Assembly (NCBI GenBank): GCA_911728455.2
Contig: OU452239.1
Span: 1,868,300-1,932,299 of the forward strand
DNA: 64,000 bases
Direction of reading: 5' to 3'
DNA from: Marthasterias glacialis
Taxonomy: Eukaryota > Echinodermata > Asteroidea > Forcipulatida > Asteriidae
The position numbers and the translations under genes are program-made. The notes beneath the pieces were generated by a model, which saw only the letters and a program-made list of their open reading frames with translations, did no database searches and was not told the origin of the DNA. Position 1 is the first letter of the stretch; each line of letters starts with the position of its first letter. This document shows positions 25,860 to 40,800 of this stretch, piece after piece.

Positions 25860-28800
25860 AACAGCATCCAACGTGAACATACATAATTTTACTTTGTCAG
25901 AAACGTTGTGTACAAAGTGGTCACAAAGGAAAAAGGAATAAAAAAACCCACTATCACAAATAACAGGAGGTGAGTCATTGCTCCCAATTTTTCGGAGGTA
26001 TGTACGTGTATGTTGAAATGATGGCATTTCCACCTTTTGGTAATTCCCAGAATTAATTGCCATGATATTTCAGGTCCTTGGAAAAAAACCTATAAGTACA
26101 AGGTCTAACCTACATGTATGTAAATATGTTGTAGGCTTCAACAGACCTTTCTGGCTATTCAATCAAAGTTTCCTGATTTTTCCAAAGGTAAAAATATCGG
26201 AAAACAGACTGAAGCAGGAAAATTATCATGCCTGAGTTAAAAATTTCAAAAAACTTTTGTGAACAGTATCCTCAGTGCTGTGCTTGGGAGGTAGATCAGA
26301 GAGCATGATTTTCTTTTATATCTGAAGAAATTAAAGGCTATTTTTTCCATCAAGCAGATATAAAAGATAATAGTCTAAAAAATGTCTTATCCCAAAAATA
26401 ACAAAATAAATGGGTTCAATTGATATGATAGGCTTACATTGGTAAAACATATCTTGAACATGGAAGTTCATCAGGTGGAAAAACTCCCATGAAAATTTGT
26501 ACCACCCGTACAATTAAAGTAAAACAAAAGTAAGATTTCAAATTAAAAAATTATTTAAATTCTTTTTAGATTCTGTATTAGGCCTAACGCTTACTTTTAA
26601 TAGATGGTGTAGTTTATATTGTACAATCATGTACAATACATGTAATACAAGGAAAGGGTAAACAATGTACTAAGCACATGTGCATGAAAACCGGGCCGCC
26701 AAGTTTGCACATTTTGACAAAACATGTGGGGAATTTTTATTTACAAGATGTGTTGCATAAAACCTGTAGGAAAAAAGGGAGTTTCCAATTCCTGTTATTT
26801 AGGGTTTTTTCTTCTCAAAAGTGCAGGATATGAACATGGTAGACTTTCGTTACTGACTTGATCAATATCCTGGGGAAGTTTAGATTTTATTATTTTATTT
26901 TCTGTTTTAGTTGTGAATTGCTTTTCTCCGTTTAGGAGGGTTAATTGATGTAAATAAGTATATCAGCATCCATACTATTTTGGTTTTACTTTTTTATAGC
27001 TATATGATTTCCTGATGAACTGTGGGTTTGATTATTGTTTCTCTGTTTTGAATGTTAAGCACCAGACATCCATGATTTTTCCAAGCTGAATTATGGTGGA
27101 CGCTTAAACGTACATTGTGGAACGTCCTCTTTTGGTTGCAGTTGGTTGAGGTTACGACATTCCATTGTATAGCTTGCACAGGCATGCACTAAAAATATGC
27201 TATACATGTAGATCTCCCATTTAAAGAGGGACAAAGGGAACTGGAACTCATGCTCAAAATCTCCCTTTTTGCGTGGATTATTGTGTAATTCTCAATTCCA
27301 GACCTTTGTCCTTTTGTTGTACACACAGGGATTATGAGAGTTTGATAGGCTGTCACCTTTGTTTATCATTGTATTTGGCATATGGGGGTAAAGTCTGAGA
27401 CTCCAGCATACCATGGAGCAAGTTCGGGTGGGCGACTAGACTTGGCTAGACTAACCGTAAATATTGACGTAGCTCTCGAATGGACAAGATCGACCATGCT
27501 CCAGTGCATGGTTCGATATGGTCAATCTCCCTGTGCTCTATGGTTTCTGGTTAGTCTAGTCGATCTAGTCAAGTCTAGTCGCCACCCGAACTTGCTCCTG
27601 GCTGATTATCGGCAGTGGCTTACTGCCAATGGTTGGCAGATTCACGGTGAAGACATTCCATATTTTCTCGAAGAACAAAAAAATTCCTGGTTTTATGAAA
27701 ACGTTTGTTGTCTTTACTTTGTGTAGTCGTGGTTTCATTGTGACTTTGATATTCTCAAAAACAAATTATTGAAAGTTCCAGAAACGGTAGTTTTTTGTAA
27801 GAACTGTCATAACTGTCGTGAAGTGGTTTAAAGAGTGACCATAATGAAAAAGACAGAAATCTTCTGACAAAAATGAAAAATAATGTGTACTTACGTAATG
27901 TGTATTCCACTATGCTGCCAGTATTTGGATTTCTGCCCAGGTCATTCTCAGCATACACCCTGATCTCATACTCCATGTATGACAGAAGACCAGTCACGTT
28001 GTATGTAGTCACCCCACCTTCAATCTTATCACTGAATGTCTCTGAGGAGTCTGCAGTCTTCTTGTGGCTGACATGGAACCATTGGGGTTCACCGCCATCA
28101 TAACCAGCCGTCCAACTCACAATTATGGAGCTTGAAGTCCGGCCAGTCATTTCAACATTGTTCGGCTTGTTTGGTCTCCCTAATAACCAAAGAAACGGCA
28201 ACAATGAGATCTCAGTAAAACCAAGAAGCTCATTCAAATAACTGTGCGTGGATTCATATGTTTCTGATCATGACGTCCTGTGCCCGGCAATTTTGCCAGG
28301 AACATAAAGTAGTTTGTCCCAGTAACAAAAGGACGTAAGCAACAAAATGGCTCCTGACATGAAAAATATATCATTTTGTTAGTTTTTTTTGCTAGAATTA
28401 CCCCGAAGACATGTTTCCCCATTCCCCATGCAGAATTTAACCTTTCCAGAACGACTTTTGCATGGCAATATGTTTACCAAACTTTCCAGCTCATAATTCT
28501 TGAAACACAAATTTTAACATAAATTACTTACATCCTTTTGCTGGGAACTTTCCCTTACGTCCTTTTGCCGGGTACTTGACGATGAATAGAATTGGGAAAA
28601 TGCACTTCGAGGCCAAATAATGTCATTGACGATTTGAAACATGAATCAAACACTTGTTTTTGAAACTAATGATTCCACGATTGAACAAGTATTGCGGTTT
28701 CATGGAAGCTCCGCGGCAGTGTCAGAAATCAAGTACATGTACGTAACTTCTGAAATGGTTGCGGCCAAAAGAGAAGAAGTTGTAGCCAAAGTTACAATTC

Positions 28801-31800
28801 TGACACAACTTAGCCAAGTGATATTGTGGTTATGTGATGACTAGGCAATTTGGCTATTAGGCATTGTCAGAAGTCAATGCACTTTGGTAATGGCTGTGGC
28901 TTAAAAAATCCTGAAGCCACAACAGTTCACAAATGACATACCAATTATTACATGTAGCCAATTACAATGTGCACACAAAATCATCACCATGTTGAGCCAT
29001 GTTAAGTGCATTTTCCATACACCACTGAAAACACCATCGTTTAGACTTAACAATAAAAATTTAACCTTACTTGTTCCATTGAGAATGATTTCATGGGAGT
29101 CTTGGTGTCCAATGCCATTGGTGCTGTTGCAGGTATACACCCCATAGTCCACCTCACCGTCCACTGCCCGGATGGTCAGTTTGCTGGTCGTCACATTTCC
29201 GAAGGTCATATCATCATCAGATGTTGTATGCGATACTTCCACCATGTACTTGTTATCTTTTCCACCATTGATGATGTCTGTTTTGTTCGGATCAAACCAA
29301 GAGATGACAGGTGCAGGGTTACCCTTTGCAACACAGGACAGGTTTGCAGTTAAACCGCTCCTGATGCCAACCTCAGTCTGGTGCTTGTTGGTGATGTTAG
29401 TCTCATCTGACGGTAAAACATAATACAGTGTGCTCCTTTAAAATGTAAACCACACCACTGCATAAATGGACAGTTCTTGTCAGTGAAGTCTTGAGGGTGT
29501 AGGGTGGTGTGCCCTTACACTCACCAACTTACGGAGCACTTTACACAATGGAACAATGCTACCCCACAAGGTTTTCTTTGTTCTAGTGCTACCCCACAGA
29601 GGAATTCTTCAGAAAAGGGAATAATAGAACAATAGGAGGACCCCGTAACTGCCATATGTAAGGGTGGGTGGGGTGGTTTGGAGGGTTCAACTACCCCTCC
29701 CCAACTTAGAAAAAAATAAGGAGGGTAAAGGCAAGCCATCAAGCCTTCTGGACTCAAGCTAGGGTGTTTTAATCAGCAGGGTTCCCAGCTTGACACTTTT
29801 TCTGTGTCTCCTTAAGCAAGACACTTAACCATTATAGCTTTATCCTTTGGATGGGACGTAAAGCTGTAGGTCCCATGCGTTGTGTAGGGTGGTGTAGGGT
29901 GGTTTGGAGGGTTCAACTTCTCCTCCCCCACTTAAAAAAATTAAAGTGGGGGGGGGGGGCAAATGTAGTAAGAAAATTCCAGGGAATGGGAATGGTGTGT
30001 TGTGACAGAGTGGTCAAGTGCACTGAACTCAAGCTCTGGTATTTTTGATCAGCAGAGTGTGGGTTCAAGTCCAGGTCTTGACATTTGTGTCCTTTATAAA
30101 GGACTTAGTGAGACACTTTAGCTTTAGTGAGACACTTTACCATTATTGCTAAAGCCTTTGGTCCCTTGTGCTGTGTTATGCATGTTAACCCAGTTACACT
30201 TATCGCTAAGAGAAGGGCTTTGCCCCGGTGTTTCTGGCAGTGGCTGCTGAATGTGCATAAGGTGCAACATGTACATAAAAATGGTCTCATAACTCAAAAA
30301 CTTCAAAAACCTGTCTGAAAAATAATATGATACATGTAAGTGCCTTGAGTACCTAATCGTTGGTAGATATGTGGGCTTTATAAGAGTGTTGGTATTATTA
30401 TTATCAGTGGGGAATACCCATCACCCTGATCACAAAGTCTCCAACTCATTATGTATCTATCATCATTTGCACACTATTCACAGTTTGAAATACCAGTACT
30501 TATTGTAATGGATGTATATCACAGTCTGGATTAAAGTAAATAAATACAAAATTCGGTGGAGGGGGGGGGGGGGTTAACTCCCTGACAATAACAGCCATCC
30601 CCAATGAAAAAGACATGTACTGTACATATATTATATTGTTAGTTTTAAAGTCAAACAAGAAACAAAGTAATCAAACAAGTAAGAAAGTATATTGGGGCTA
30701 GTACATGTAGGTGAGATCAGAAAAAATGAGGGGTAAATCCTGTACATTATTTTGCTGATTCTCATTTGGGTTTTAAAAATGTTGGGCGATTAAATTAGAA
30801 TCACAAATCTGACTGTTCATTTGCTTTGACTGCTCTACTATTTGTGCTTTGGTTTGAATTAATCAGTCATTTTCTACAACGGCTATTTCAAAAAGTATTT
30901 TAATTCATTCTGTATTGCCTGAAACTTTCAAGATAATTTGTGCTATAATTTTTTTTTCAATCTTCTTATTTCCAATAATATAATTATATCTTATATCATT
31001 AGTTAAACAATCCAAATATTAAGGATTAAGAGAGAAGTACAGTAAACGTTTTAATGATTTCATGCACTTACATTGGACATTGATAGGACCCCATGTCTGT
31101 TCCGGTAATGGTGTTGAAGTCCATGAGGTCTTATTTGCAGCGCACTTAATGAAGCGTCTGTTGTCTTGTCTCTTAGAAGTAAACTCAAGCTGACTGGTAA
31201 ACATGTAACGTTGACTGGTTTCTGATAGGACTGCCGTGGTATTACGTGGATTCTCTATAGCTGTACCTTCATTAGACCACTCCAGGGTCCAGTCATCAGG
31301 ATATCCTAGGTCCGCTGTGCATGTCACGGTAGTTGGCACACTCTCTGTCATTGTAAGACTACCTGATATCATAGGGGTGTTGGGTGGACCTGTATAAAAA
31401 AAATATCTAGTTTTAACGGCATAAATTTTGAGATGTTTGACTTTTAAATTTAAAAAAAAAAATTGAGAAAAACAACCTTATTTTTTTTATGGAGCAAATT
31501 CGTGTTGCTTGTCACAAATATTGTTAAAAAAAATAATTAAAAGATTTTAAAGGTACAACAAAGGATTGTAATTCATCCAATAAATGTTAGTATCAGACTT
31601 AAAGCCTACTGATTATGAAGTTCATACCAGTACCAATCTTCCATAAAAATATTTCTGTGTGTAATACTGTCAACGTTGAGAAAACAGAATTTGAATCCCC
31701 CAGTTTTTATTTCGCTTGTAACAATCAAAATTAAGGACAATGTGTTTACATAATACATGCTGAAAAGTGTGCACGTTTTTTTTTTTTTTTTTTACTATTT

Positions 31801-34800
31801 TCAAGACTCAGACGATGAATTAATCACAGGTTTCCCAATTTTCACAGGTTTATTTTTTCCTGTAAAAATTTAATCATAAAAAGTAAGGACACTGCACTAT
31901 AAGCTTTACCAACCCTATATTTTACCTTTAAAATTGGTATAAATTTCAAACAATAATTGTATTTAACATCATTTTCAGGCCTTTTGGTTATTTAAATAAC
32001 AAAAGTGACTTGTTAGATTCTGTTTACAACTGAATAGCTGATGAAAATCATACACATGTCGATACATGTGTATGATGAACATGTTGACCTATATCTAATA
32101 GCCCCACAATGCACTCATTAAAACCAAAAGATCTATTGCATGCCAAAATGTGGTAATAGTACAAGAAATTCATTTGGAAGAAAGTATGCGAAAGAATGTC
32201 AACTTTAAGTGAAGTAAGCCAACATGCAAATAAGGAAATGGGGGGTGGGGGTGGGACAGGCAATGCTGATGAAATGAGCCAACAGTGTTTACAATGTCAG
32301 TAAGGAAACAGTGGGGGGGCAGCAGGCAACACTGTACAAAATTAACGAGACACTCCAAAAATGCAATGGTGCAAGGTACATGTACATGTACAGGAACACA
32401 TGTAATACATGTACATGTATACCTATAACAAATGACGTACATACCAATCACAATGTACATTTGTACTTGTACACTGTATGACATTGTTCTTTGGTTGGTA
32501 ACCTACATGTACATGTATACTGTATGTACTTCTGTTAAGCACAATTTATTTCAGGCATTTGGTAATTTTTATCCTTTGCAACAGTTTGATGAATTGGCAA
32601 CTTGGCCCGGGTTAATGTCATTTATTTACCATGCTTGATATGTATAAAGTACAAAGTCAAACTTTCTTATCTTACATGTAATGCATGCAAAACTGTCACA
32701 CTCAAGACACTATGAAATGGACACTGTCAAAATGCATCGAAAAAGCTACATCAACAATACATGCTTGATACACAATGCAGTCAGCATGCAGTCCTTTACA
32801 TTCCGGTTATTGTTACACATGTTGAAGTTTATTCCAGTAAAGTTTAGAAATAACTAAATAAACTACTCTTACTTGGAAACATTTCAACCAAATGTAACAA
32901 TATTAGGATTTATGTATAATGCAATTGTTTACTCTTCAGAGACCATTCATTTCTGTACTAAACCCAGACGTGGCTGATAATTTTTTTTTAATAAACTAAA
33001 ATTTTCAGTAAAAACAGTCTGTGAAAAATAGCGCGATATAGAAATTTGGTTTTGATAAATTATTAGAAATATAAAATACATGTATACTATAGTAACATAG
33101 AGAATATTGGAAAATGTTAATTTGACCATTTTGGTTGAGAGGAAGTAGGTCAAATCTTGCGGTTGTTTGCAGTTTGGTTCAAGTCGCTTGCAGGCTCTGT
33201 GGGCATTTGGGTACGAGCTGTTTGCGGCTTTTTTGGTACAAGTCGCTTGCAGGCTCTGTGGGCATTTGGGTACAAGCTGCTTGCGGCTTTTTTGGTGCAA
33301 GCCGCTTGCAGCCTCTGTGGGCATTTGGGTACAAGCTGCTTGCGGCTTTTTTGGTGCAAGCCGCTTGCAGCCTCTGTGGGCATTTTGGTACAAGCTGCTT
33401 GCGGCTTTTTTGGTGCAAGCCGCTTGCAGCCTCTGTGGGCAGTTTGGTACAAGCTGTTTGCGGCTTTTTTGGTGCAAGCCGCTTGCAGCCTCTGTGGGCA
33501 TTTGGGTACAAGCTGTTTGCGGCTTTTTTGGTGCAAGCCGCTTGCAGCCTCTGTGGGCATTTTGGTACAAGCTGCTTGCGGCTTTTTTGGTGCAAGCCGC
33601 TTGCAGCCTCTGTGGGCATTTGGGTACAAGCTGTTTGCGACTTTTTGGGTACAAGTCGCTTGCAGGCTCTGTGGGCATTTGGGTACAAGCTGTTTGTGGC
33701 TTTTTTGGTACAAGTCGCTTGCAGGCTCTGTGGGCATTTGGGTACAAGCTGTTTGCGGCTTTTTTGGTACAAGTCGCTTGCAGGCTCTGTGGGCATTTGG
33801 GTACAAGCTGCTTGCGGCTTTTTTGGCACAAGCCGCCTGCAGCTGTTATAGACATTTTGTTAGAAGCAACTTGCGGCCACTATGCTGGTCTCTAAAAAGT
33901 TAAATGTGAATTGCATTGTACGTAAACAACAACAACACTTACAATGTAAATGAAAACAACTTGCTTTTAACATTTGCGAAAAACTATTACCAGCTTTTTA
34001 AACACACAGAAAAAGTAAAGTTTGAAAAGAATGTTAAATAAGGAGGGCAAACATTACAGGTGTTAAATCATACAATCAATTGCTTGGTGTTTCAAAATTT
34101 TGAAAACTTTATTTTGGGGTGCATGAAAAACCAAACGCACAAAAAAACAAATGAAGATTGATGACAACAATGCATAGTAAGCCCTAGCTCAACATTGGTA
34201 AAGTGTCTGTAAATGCTTCCATTTTTTTGCACAAATCAAGATATTTGTAATAAAACCAACCTGGGAAAATTTCAGCTCATTTCGTTGTTTCATTTGCAAG
34301 AAAACTGTAAAAATGCTTTTAGCATTTTGTTTGCATTCTTATGGTCTGGCAGAGTTATGGTCTCGCATGAGACGAAAATTAATTTTGGATCTTATTTCAT
34401 TTATTATAAAAAAATTATAACACTTCAGGCAGAAACATTTCAAGGAAAGTTTTCACAAATTATTATCTTTATACCATGTAAGGTATATGTAAATCTGTGA
34501 ACATTTATGTTTTTCTTCTTGCCAATGTTGAGCTGGGGCTTTAAAGACCATAAATGTATGCAGTAAAACAATGCAATGAACTGACATTTTATTTTATGTA
34601 AAATTGTCTCATCTTTTAATTCACCATTATCAAAGAGCACGGTCAGAATTAAGGGATTGTATTTGAGCTTAATAAGAATGAAACATTAACATGTAGCAAA
34701 AGTAATGTTAAAAGAAGTTTGCATTATCTGCACAATACAGAGTACATTTTGATGCCTTGCCAATGTCAGTGGAAACATGCCTGTGTTTATGTGCCTTGCA

Positions 34801-37800
34801 CAACTATCAATCAATAAAACATGTAGGTCCTCTTTTTGCACTCAGGGAAGGATGGAAGGTGTAATGGAAGACGTTTGGACGGTCCTTTTTGCACGGTTCT
34901 CACTGATAGTACGAAGGCTCAGAACCTCACGCGCAACAGAGCGTTCTCGTATGACGTATCGGCTGACACACAGAAATCAGTACCGGTAGGTGCGCGCATT
35001 GTGAACATGTTCTACGCATATAGGAAACGCAAAGCTGAATGGTAACACGTGTGTGTATCTTGCCATAGAGCTGTGTACAAATAGCTCATGCCATGTGCGT
35101 AGCTGTCCTCCAGCATGGCGGAAATGTGACGTCAATGAGAACGCTCTATACTGAGCCTGTGTGCGCACGCTCAGAACTGTCAAAAAGGATCGTTGTGTCT
35201 GCTGCCTCCAGCTTCTTAAAAGTCTCCCAATGTTCGAGACTGTGAGTAGGCACACACACCATTGTGGGGACATTTATACAATGGAACGAAGGTCCCCACA
35301 ACGTTTTTCTTTGTCGAACCCTGTCCCCACAAGGAAAAGGGAATAATAGAACAACAATAGGGAGTCCCCACAACCTTGTGTTAAAAAGAATGGGTGATGT
35401 GGTTTGCAAGGGGGGCAATGAAGGGAGCATACAGAATGGCTCACTGCAGTAAAGTCTTTTTTCATTCATGAATTCCATGCTTGGGAGATAAATGATGATG
35501 ACAACGATATTATACACACCATCAACATCAAGGGTGAGATTGGCAGCTGGGTATGGCATCGTTGACTCATTAGTCTTTGCTACACATTCCACTAGCTGTT
35601 TGTGGTAGTCTCTCTGTGGAGTAAATACAAAATTCTCCATGGTATCCACCAATCCGTCTCCAACTAGGATTCGGTCTTCAGTTGTCTCTGATGTACCATT
35701 GCGATACAAGTTGATGGTTGCAGCAGGTCTGGAACCCCGAACTGTACATATCAAAGTCTCTTCTTTACCCTGCTTTACAGAAACTGAAGCTCCTGGATCC
35801 AGATCCTTACCAGAATAAGACAGCGATACCGAGGACTCATTTGGCGGAACTTCACACAAAAAAAAGGAATAAAGAGCATGAGTTATTAATAGGCCATTAG
35901 GTGACTTTCATTTATATTCCAAATGGTATCATTTAAAGATAAATATATAGATGCACTGCTGTCCCTATTAAGGCCAGTGGTATAATCAAAAACTCAATGG
36001 AAAGTTAGTATTTCAATACCAATTAACAAAATTACATTATCAACCTTAATTTTTCTTCAAACTTAAGTTTTGCCCTTCTCAAGGTGATACCACATACAGC
36101 TTCATTTGCTAGCCTGTTGGTAAGTGATGATGTTTTGGAGCCGGAAGTGCAATGTAAACGATACATGTGCATGAACATTTGCTACACTGCACTGGCTCCA
36201 AAACGTCATCACTTACCAACAGGATAGGTTTTGGCGGCAACCACAGGTATGGCTCTTTTAAGATTTCTTTTGTTTTCTTTTTTGGAAAATCAAAAATGCT
36301 TCAGTTTCACATGTTAAACAGTCCTGAATTAGGCCATTGTGCTGCAGTTTATGAGTTGATAAATCTGTCTATATTATATACCTTCTTTTGGTATACTCAA
36401 TGCAATAAATGGCAAAGCCAACGTGTACACACATAATGAATTAGACTGAACCCACTAAACTTGTGTCATGGCTTCTACTCACACTCAAGCCATTATCCAA
36501 AACTTAACAAGGACTCCGAGGTTTCTTTGGTTTGGATCCGATGTACAGATACACATCTTACATGACTGTAACAAAGTCAATTCATGCATTATAAATTATT
36601 TGTTTCTCACCTTTGACATCAATTGTTACACTGACACTTTTCCCATCAGTGCCTTCTTTGTTTATTGCCAGACACTTCAGCGCTCGCCCATGATGGTGTT
36701 CAAATGAAGCCAATAGTGAAGCAGTACTGGTGCTATTAGTGAATCCATCAGAATCATCAGTAACATTTTTGTCACTGTGATCTAAGACTTGATTCCCTAC
36801 AGTCCACTTAAATGATGCTCCCGGGTTGATGTCTGGTACATGACATGTGTACTGGCGATCGTCTCCTTCCACCAGGTATGATGTCCCTCCAGTAGAGGGA
36901 TAGGGCTCAGCTGAGTCGGACAAAGTGATGCTTGATGGAAAAACTGCAACAAATTATAAAACAATACCCAAGGGTCGCCGCAAGCTACACATGATGAAGG
37001 CCTGGGTTACTTAGCAGACTCGATGGCTAGTTACATGTAGGGCAATTCCACCGTGACTGACATTACGTTTTTAACTAATTGTGAATATCAAATCAGCTCT
37101 GATGTCTAAACCATTACAGCCATCCAAACCCTGTTTGGCATGGGGGACACTAGGACCTGAATACACAATACAGTTTTCAAATTTTGAAATTTCATGTTCA
37201 GCTTTTCTGACTGTGTGGGTTGTTTACCACCGTGACTGACATTACAAAATGCGACGCAATCAAAAAATGTCAATCATGTTTTTAAAATTTCTCTTCAAGT
37301 TAAAAGTGCTACAGATCTGAATCCATATAAACATTATAGCTCATAGGGGAACTAATGCACATTAAAAGATGGAAACAAGTCTTTATGATTTTTTAAATAA
37401 TTATGCAAATTAATCTCTGTGACTGACATTACTGTGACTGACATTACGCATTAGATTCGCAACACATGCTTACAGTAAAAACAATTTGACACTAAAATGA
37501 TAAACTTTCTGTCAACTAGAGAAGAATCAACAATTACTTGCGCTTTATTTAAAGGAGCAATCATAATTTTACAATGTTTAAAGGTTGGAACATGCATTAA
37601 ATGCCATAAAATGTATAAAATACATAAATTGCATAAAATGGCTAACGCTATGTAAACATAACACTTTACAAGCTACTTTTTTTGTCATTTTGAATTTGGT
37701 GAAATGAATAAAGAACAAATGGGTGCTCCCCTTTTCATAAAATAGTATTTTTAAGTAAAATACCAGAAGTTCCTTTTCATATGCATGAAATAATTGAGAG

Positions 37801-40800
37801 TAGATAAGACATGTAAAACTGATATTTCACAAATATTCAAGCATTGTTGCAACTTGTCTTGGGATACATGCAGCATGGCTGCTAAACATACATGTATAAT
37901 GCTTAGATTTGTTTACACATGTACTTTCCCCTCTTAGCCAATGAGCAACATGGTCAGGTATAACATTCTAGTTCTCCCCCCCCCCCCCATTTGCAGTGCA
38001 CCAATTGCTAAAAATATTTAATATTATATTTTATAGAGTTTTAATAAAACTGATCTACAAAATGTACTTAGCTCAACGGTCTAAGTAAATACATTTTGTA
38101 CTACATGTACATGTACTGTACGTGATATATAGTATCAAGCACTAACATTGTCAGATTGTGGGCAGGTTTTAAGACATTTTGTTACCACATTCTTATTTTA
38201 AAAATCTACTACACATTACTTTGGGTTGAACCACCCTCCCCACACCACTACAGCTTGGATGTGTAGTGGATCATTTTATATACTTAAAAGTCTTTACAAT
38301 ACTAAACCATACAAGTAAAATACTCCACTCTACTCAACAGATCAGTCTTTCCAATCAAACCAGCACTCTGTATCCATCCAGTCAATCTTGTTGTCATGAT
38401 GGAGAGATGCTAGTTTGTTGGTGTGCAACAATTCACCTACAATACTTGTCTGTACTTTCTTGAAAGTCATCAAAGTTATAATGCTTGGGGCATTAACAAA
38501 AACTGGTGCTTCCAGCTTGGGATTTTGTCTCTGGTGGAATGTTGTCCCCTCTCAGTGGCCACATCCAGTACGTACACAAGTGTATGCACCAGCTCTCACT
38601 ATTACACTGACACTACAAAGTTGTCATTTGGACACAATCAACTTTTTGCTGCATTTAGCCTGTCTCTCTGCTGCTGTCTTTGGCATCCTCCTTACACTCA
38701 ATTAGAAAACCTGTGTATTGTGAGACTCTTATGTCCCTGTTTAAAAAGAAAAGTGTTGTCTAAAATTAATTTTCCTTCAATCAAGACAAATATGTGTCTT
38801 ACATGTCAATGGGGTGCATTTCACCCAAAACACCATTAATTATTCACTTGCGTACTTGCATATAACACACATGATGGTGGATTAAAAATACAAATTATGA
38901 TATATCTTAGAGCATTGATTTAGGATTAATGAGCTTCATTAAGTTGCTTGATGGGTAATAGGTAAGCTGTCAGCCAATCCACTGTTCAAAATTTCTTCCA
39001 TTGACTGACGTAATATACGTGACTGACATTACAATATCGTGACTGACATTACATGTGACTGACATTACACTTTTGTTTAACTGACCAAATCTTTAAATAA
39101 CAATTTTTTGCCCACTTGATAACATCATAGCACTTCCCACACCCCATACTAAGAAAATAATGAAAGGCAGATTTTAATTGTTATCCTGTATGTTTTTATG
39201 GGAAAAATAAATGTTTTTTGTGACTGACATTACGTTAAGCCTAAGCGTTATTTTGACAGCACATCCTGGGTAGCTATCAATAATTTCATTTTTCAAAAGT
39301 TATTTTCCTAAAATAGACACCAAGTGTTGTTATTTTAACACAAACATTTATTACATATCAATAGACTACTGAATAATAACAAAATATTTAAGTTTGGTGT
39401 TCTTACCTATGATTGGTGACATAAATGTAGTGACATCTTCTGAGTGCTGTAACTTACAAAATAGTTGGTCCAGAACAATTGTTTTAGTATTTCTAGAAAC
39501 TGCAAAATATATCCTGTCAATTTTGCAAAAGATATTTGAAAAAAGATCACTTTGAAATTTTGACCCTCGTGTCGCACTTGCGTGGAATTGCCCTGTACAT
39601 GTATCTCAAAAAGATGGAGAAGATAACTTTTACTTCTATGTTCTATGGCCTAGTAAATTTAATACAAATGTACAATGCACAAATTGTTATGTACATTGTG
39701 CATTTCATACTAAATAAAAATAATAACAACTAGACATTATGTGTTTGTGGACAAACACATAGCTGTTCCGAAGTTGTTTCTCGTTCGATTAAACACTCCA
39801 GACCTTGAAAATGGTCCTGCACGATACAAAATTTATGACTTTTAGACAATTGGCTCAGGAGATATATTTTTTTAATTTAAAGCTTATTTCGACCGGAAGT
39901 AAAGGTCAAAGTGAGGTAATGCGTTTTATCTAAATGTCACACTTTATGTGAGCTACAAACTGACAGATGGTAGGCCTACAAATATTATGACTTTACAAGA
40001 ATTGGTTCAGGAGATGCGATTTTTAGAAATTTTGAATTTCCTGTCTGGACCGGAAGTAAAGTTCAAAGTGGGGTCATGCTAATAAACAAATGTCACATAT
40101 GGTGTAAGCTACAAATGGAACAAAGATTATGACTTTACCACATTTTGCACATAAGATGTGACATTTTGAAATTTTGAACTTCCTGTTTGGACCGGAAGTA
40201 AAGGTCAAATGGGGGTCACGCCTGTACATCAAATGTCACATATGATGTATGCTACATGACAACACAAAGATTACGACTTTATAGAATTTAGTTCAGGAAA
40301 TATGACGTTTTAAAGTTTTGAACTGCCTGCTTGGACCGGAAGGAAAGGTCAAATTGGGGTCTAATCTGTAAGTAAAATGTCACCCATGCTCTAAGCTTTA
40401 AAATGGCACAAAGATTATGACTCTACGATTTGTGCTTCGGGAGATGTGATTTTTTCACTATTAAACTTTGAATTAATGTAGCTTGATACCTGATGACGTC
40501 ACGATGACGAAAACATGTTTATCTTACTATGATTTTTTGTTATTTACAAGGTGGTATAACATTTATTCCTATGCGATGCCTTTGAACGAAAACCCTAAAA
40601 ATGCTAAGATTCTGCAAGTTTCATGTAGAAAAACATCTACCGATAGAGGGCGCTATAGCATATGAGCAGTCATACCAAAAGCCAAACTAACATCTGAGAA
40701 CACAATATGAAGTTTTAAACGCTAAAAGATAGCGCTACCCCGCCGCATTTATGTTTGCAGTTTTCCCAAGAAAAACCTGTACAGGTTCGCAACACCCAAA

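Larger units (their letters stand above)
12492..27894 (-). other. 15.4-kb intron of the receptor gene
   Basis: Between the six-Cys and FN3 exons I found no further Ig or FN3 exon. The stretch is filled by the repeats listed separately, plus the two plus-strand small ORFs at 13.8 and 21.2 kb. Long unlisted parts (17.3-18.7, 22.1-23.0, 24.3-25.6 and 25.9-27.2 kb) show nothing recognisable apart from a weak shared repeat at 25,160-25,230 and 26,310-26,390. Confidence 0.6.

Noticed and set aside
25639..26063. Open frames with long poly-Leu, poly-Val, poly-Ala or poly-Thr
   Set aside because: They are translations of the AAC/CAG microsatellite.
27382..27726. 114-codon plus-strand open frame
   Set aside because: It spans a palindromic MITE and flanking repeat.
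32947..33903. Several open frames of 216-302 codons on both strands
   Set aside because: All are produced by the stop-free 59-bp tandem repeat. Peptides are cyclic copies of the unit in every frame.
38266..38839. Overlapping plus-strand open frames inside the 2.6-kb element as a transposase
   Set aside because: Translations are short, mutually overlapping and lack transposase motifs.
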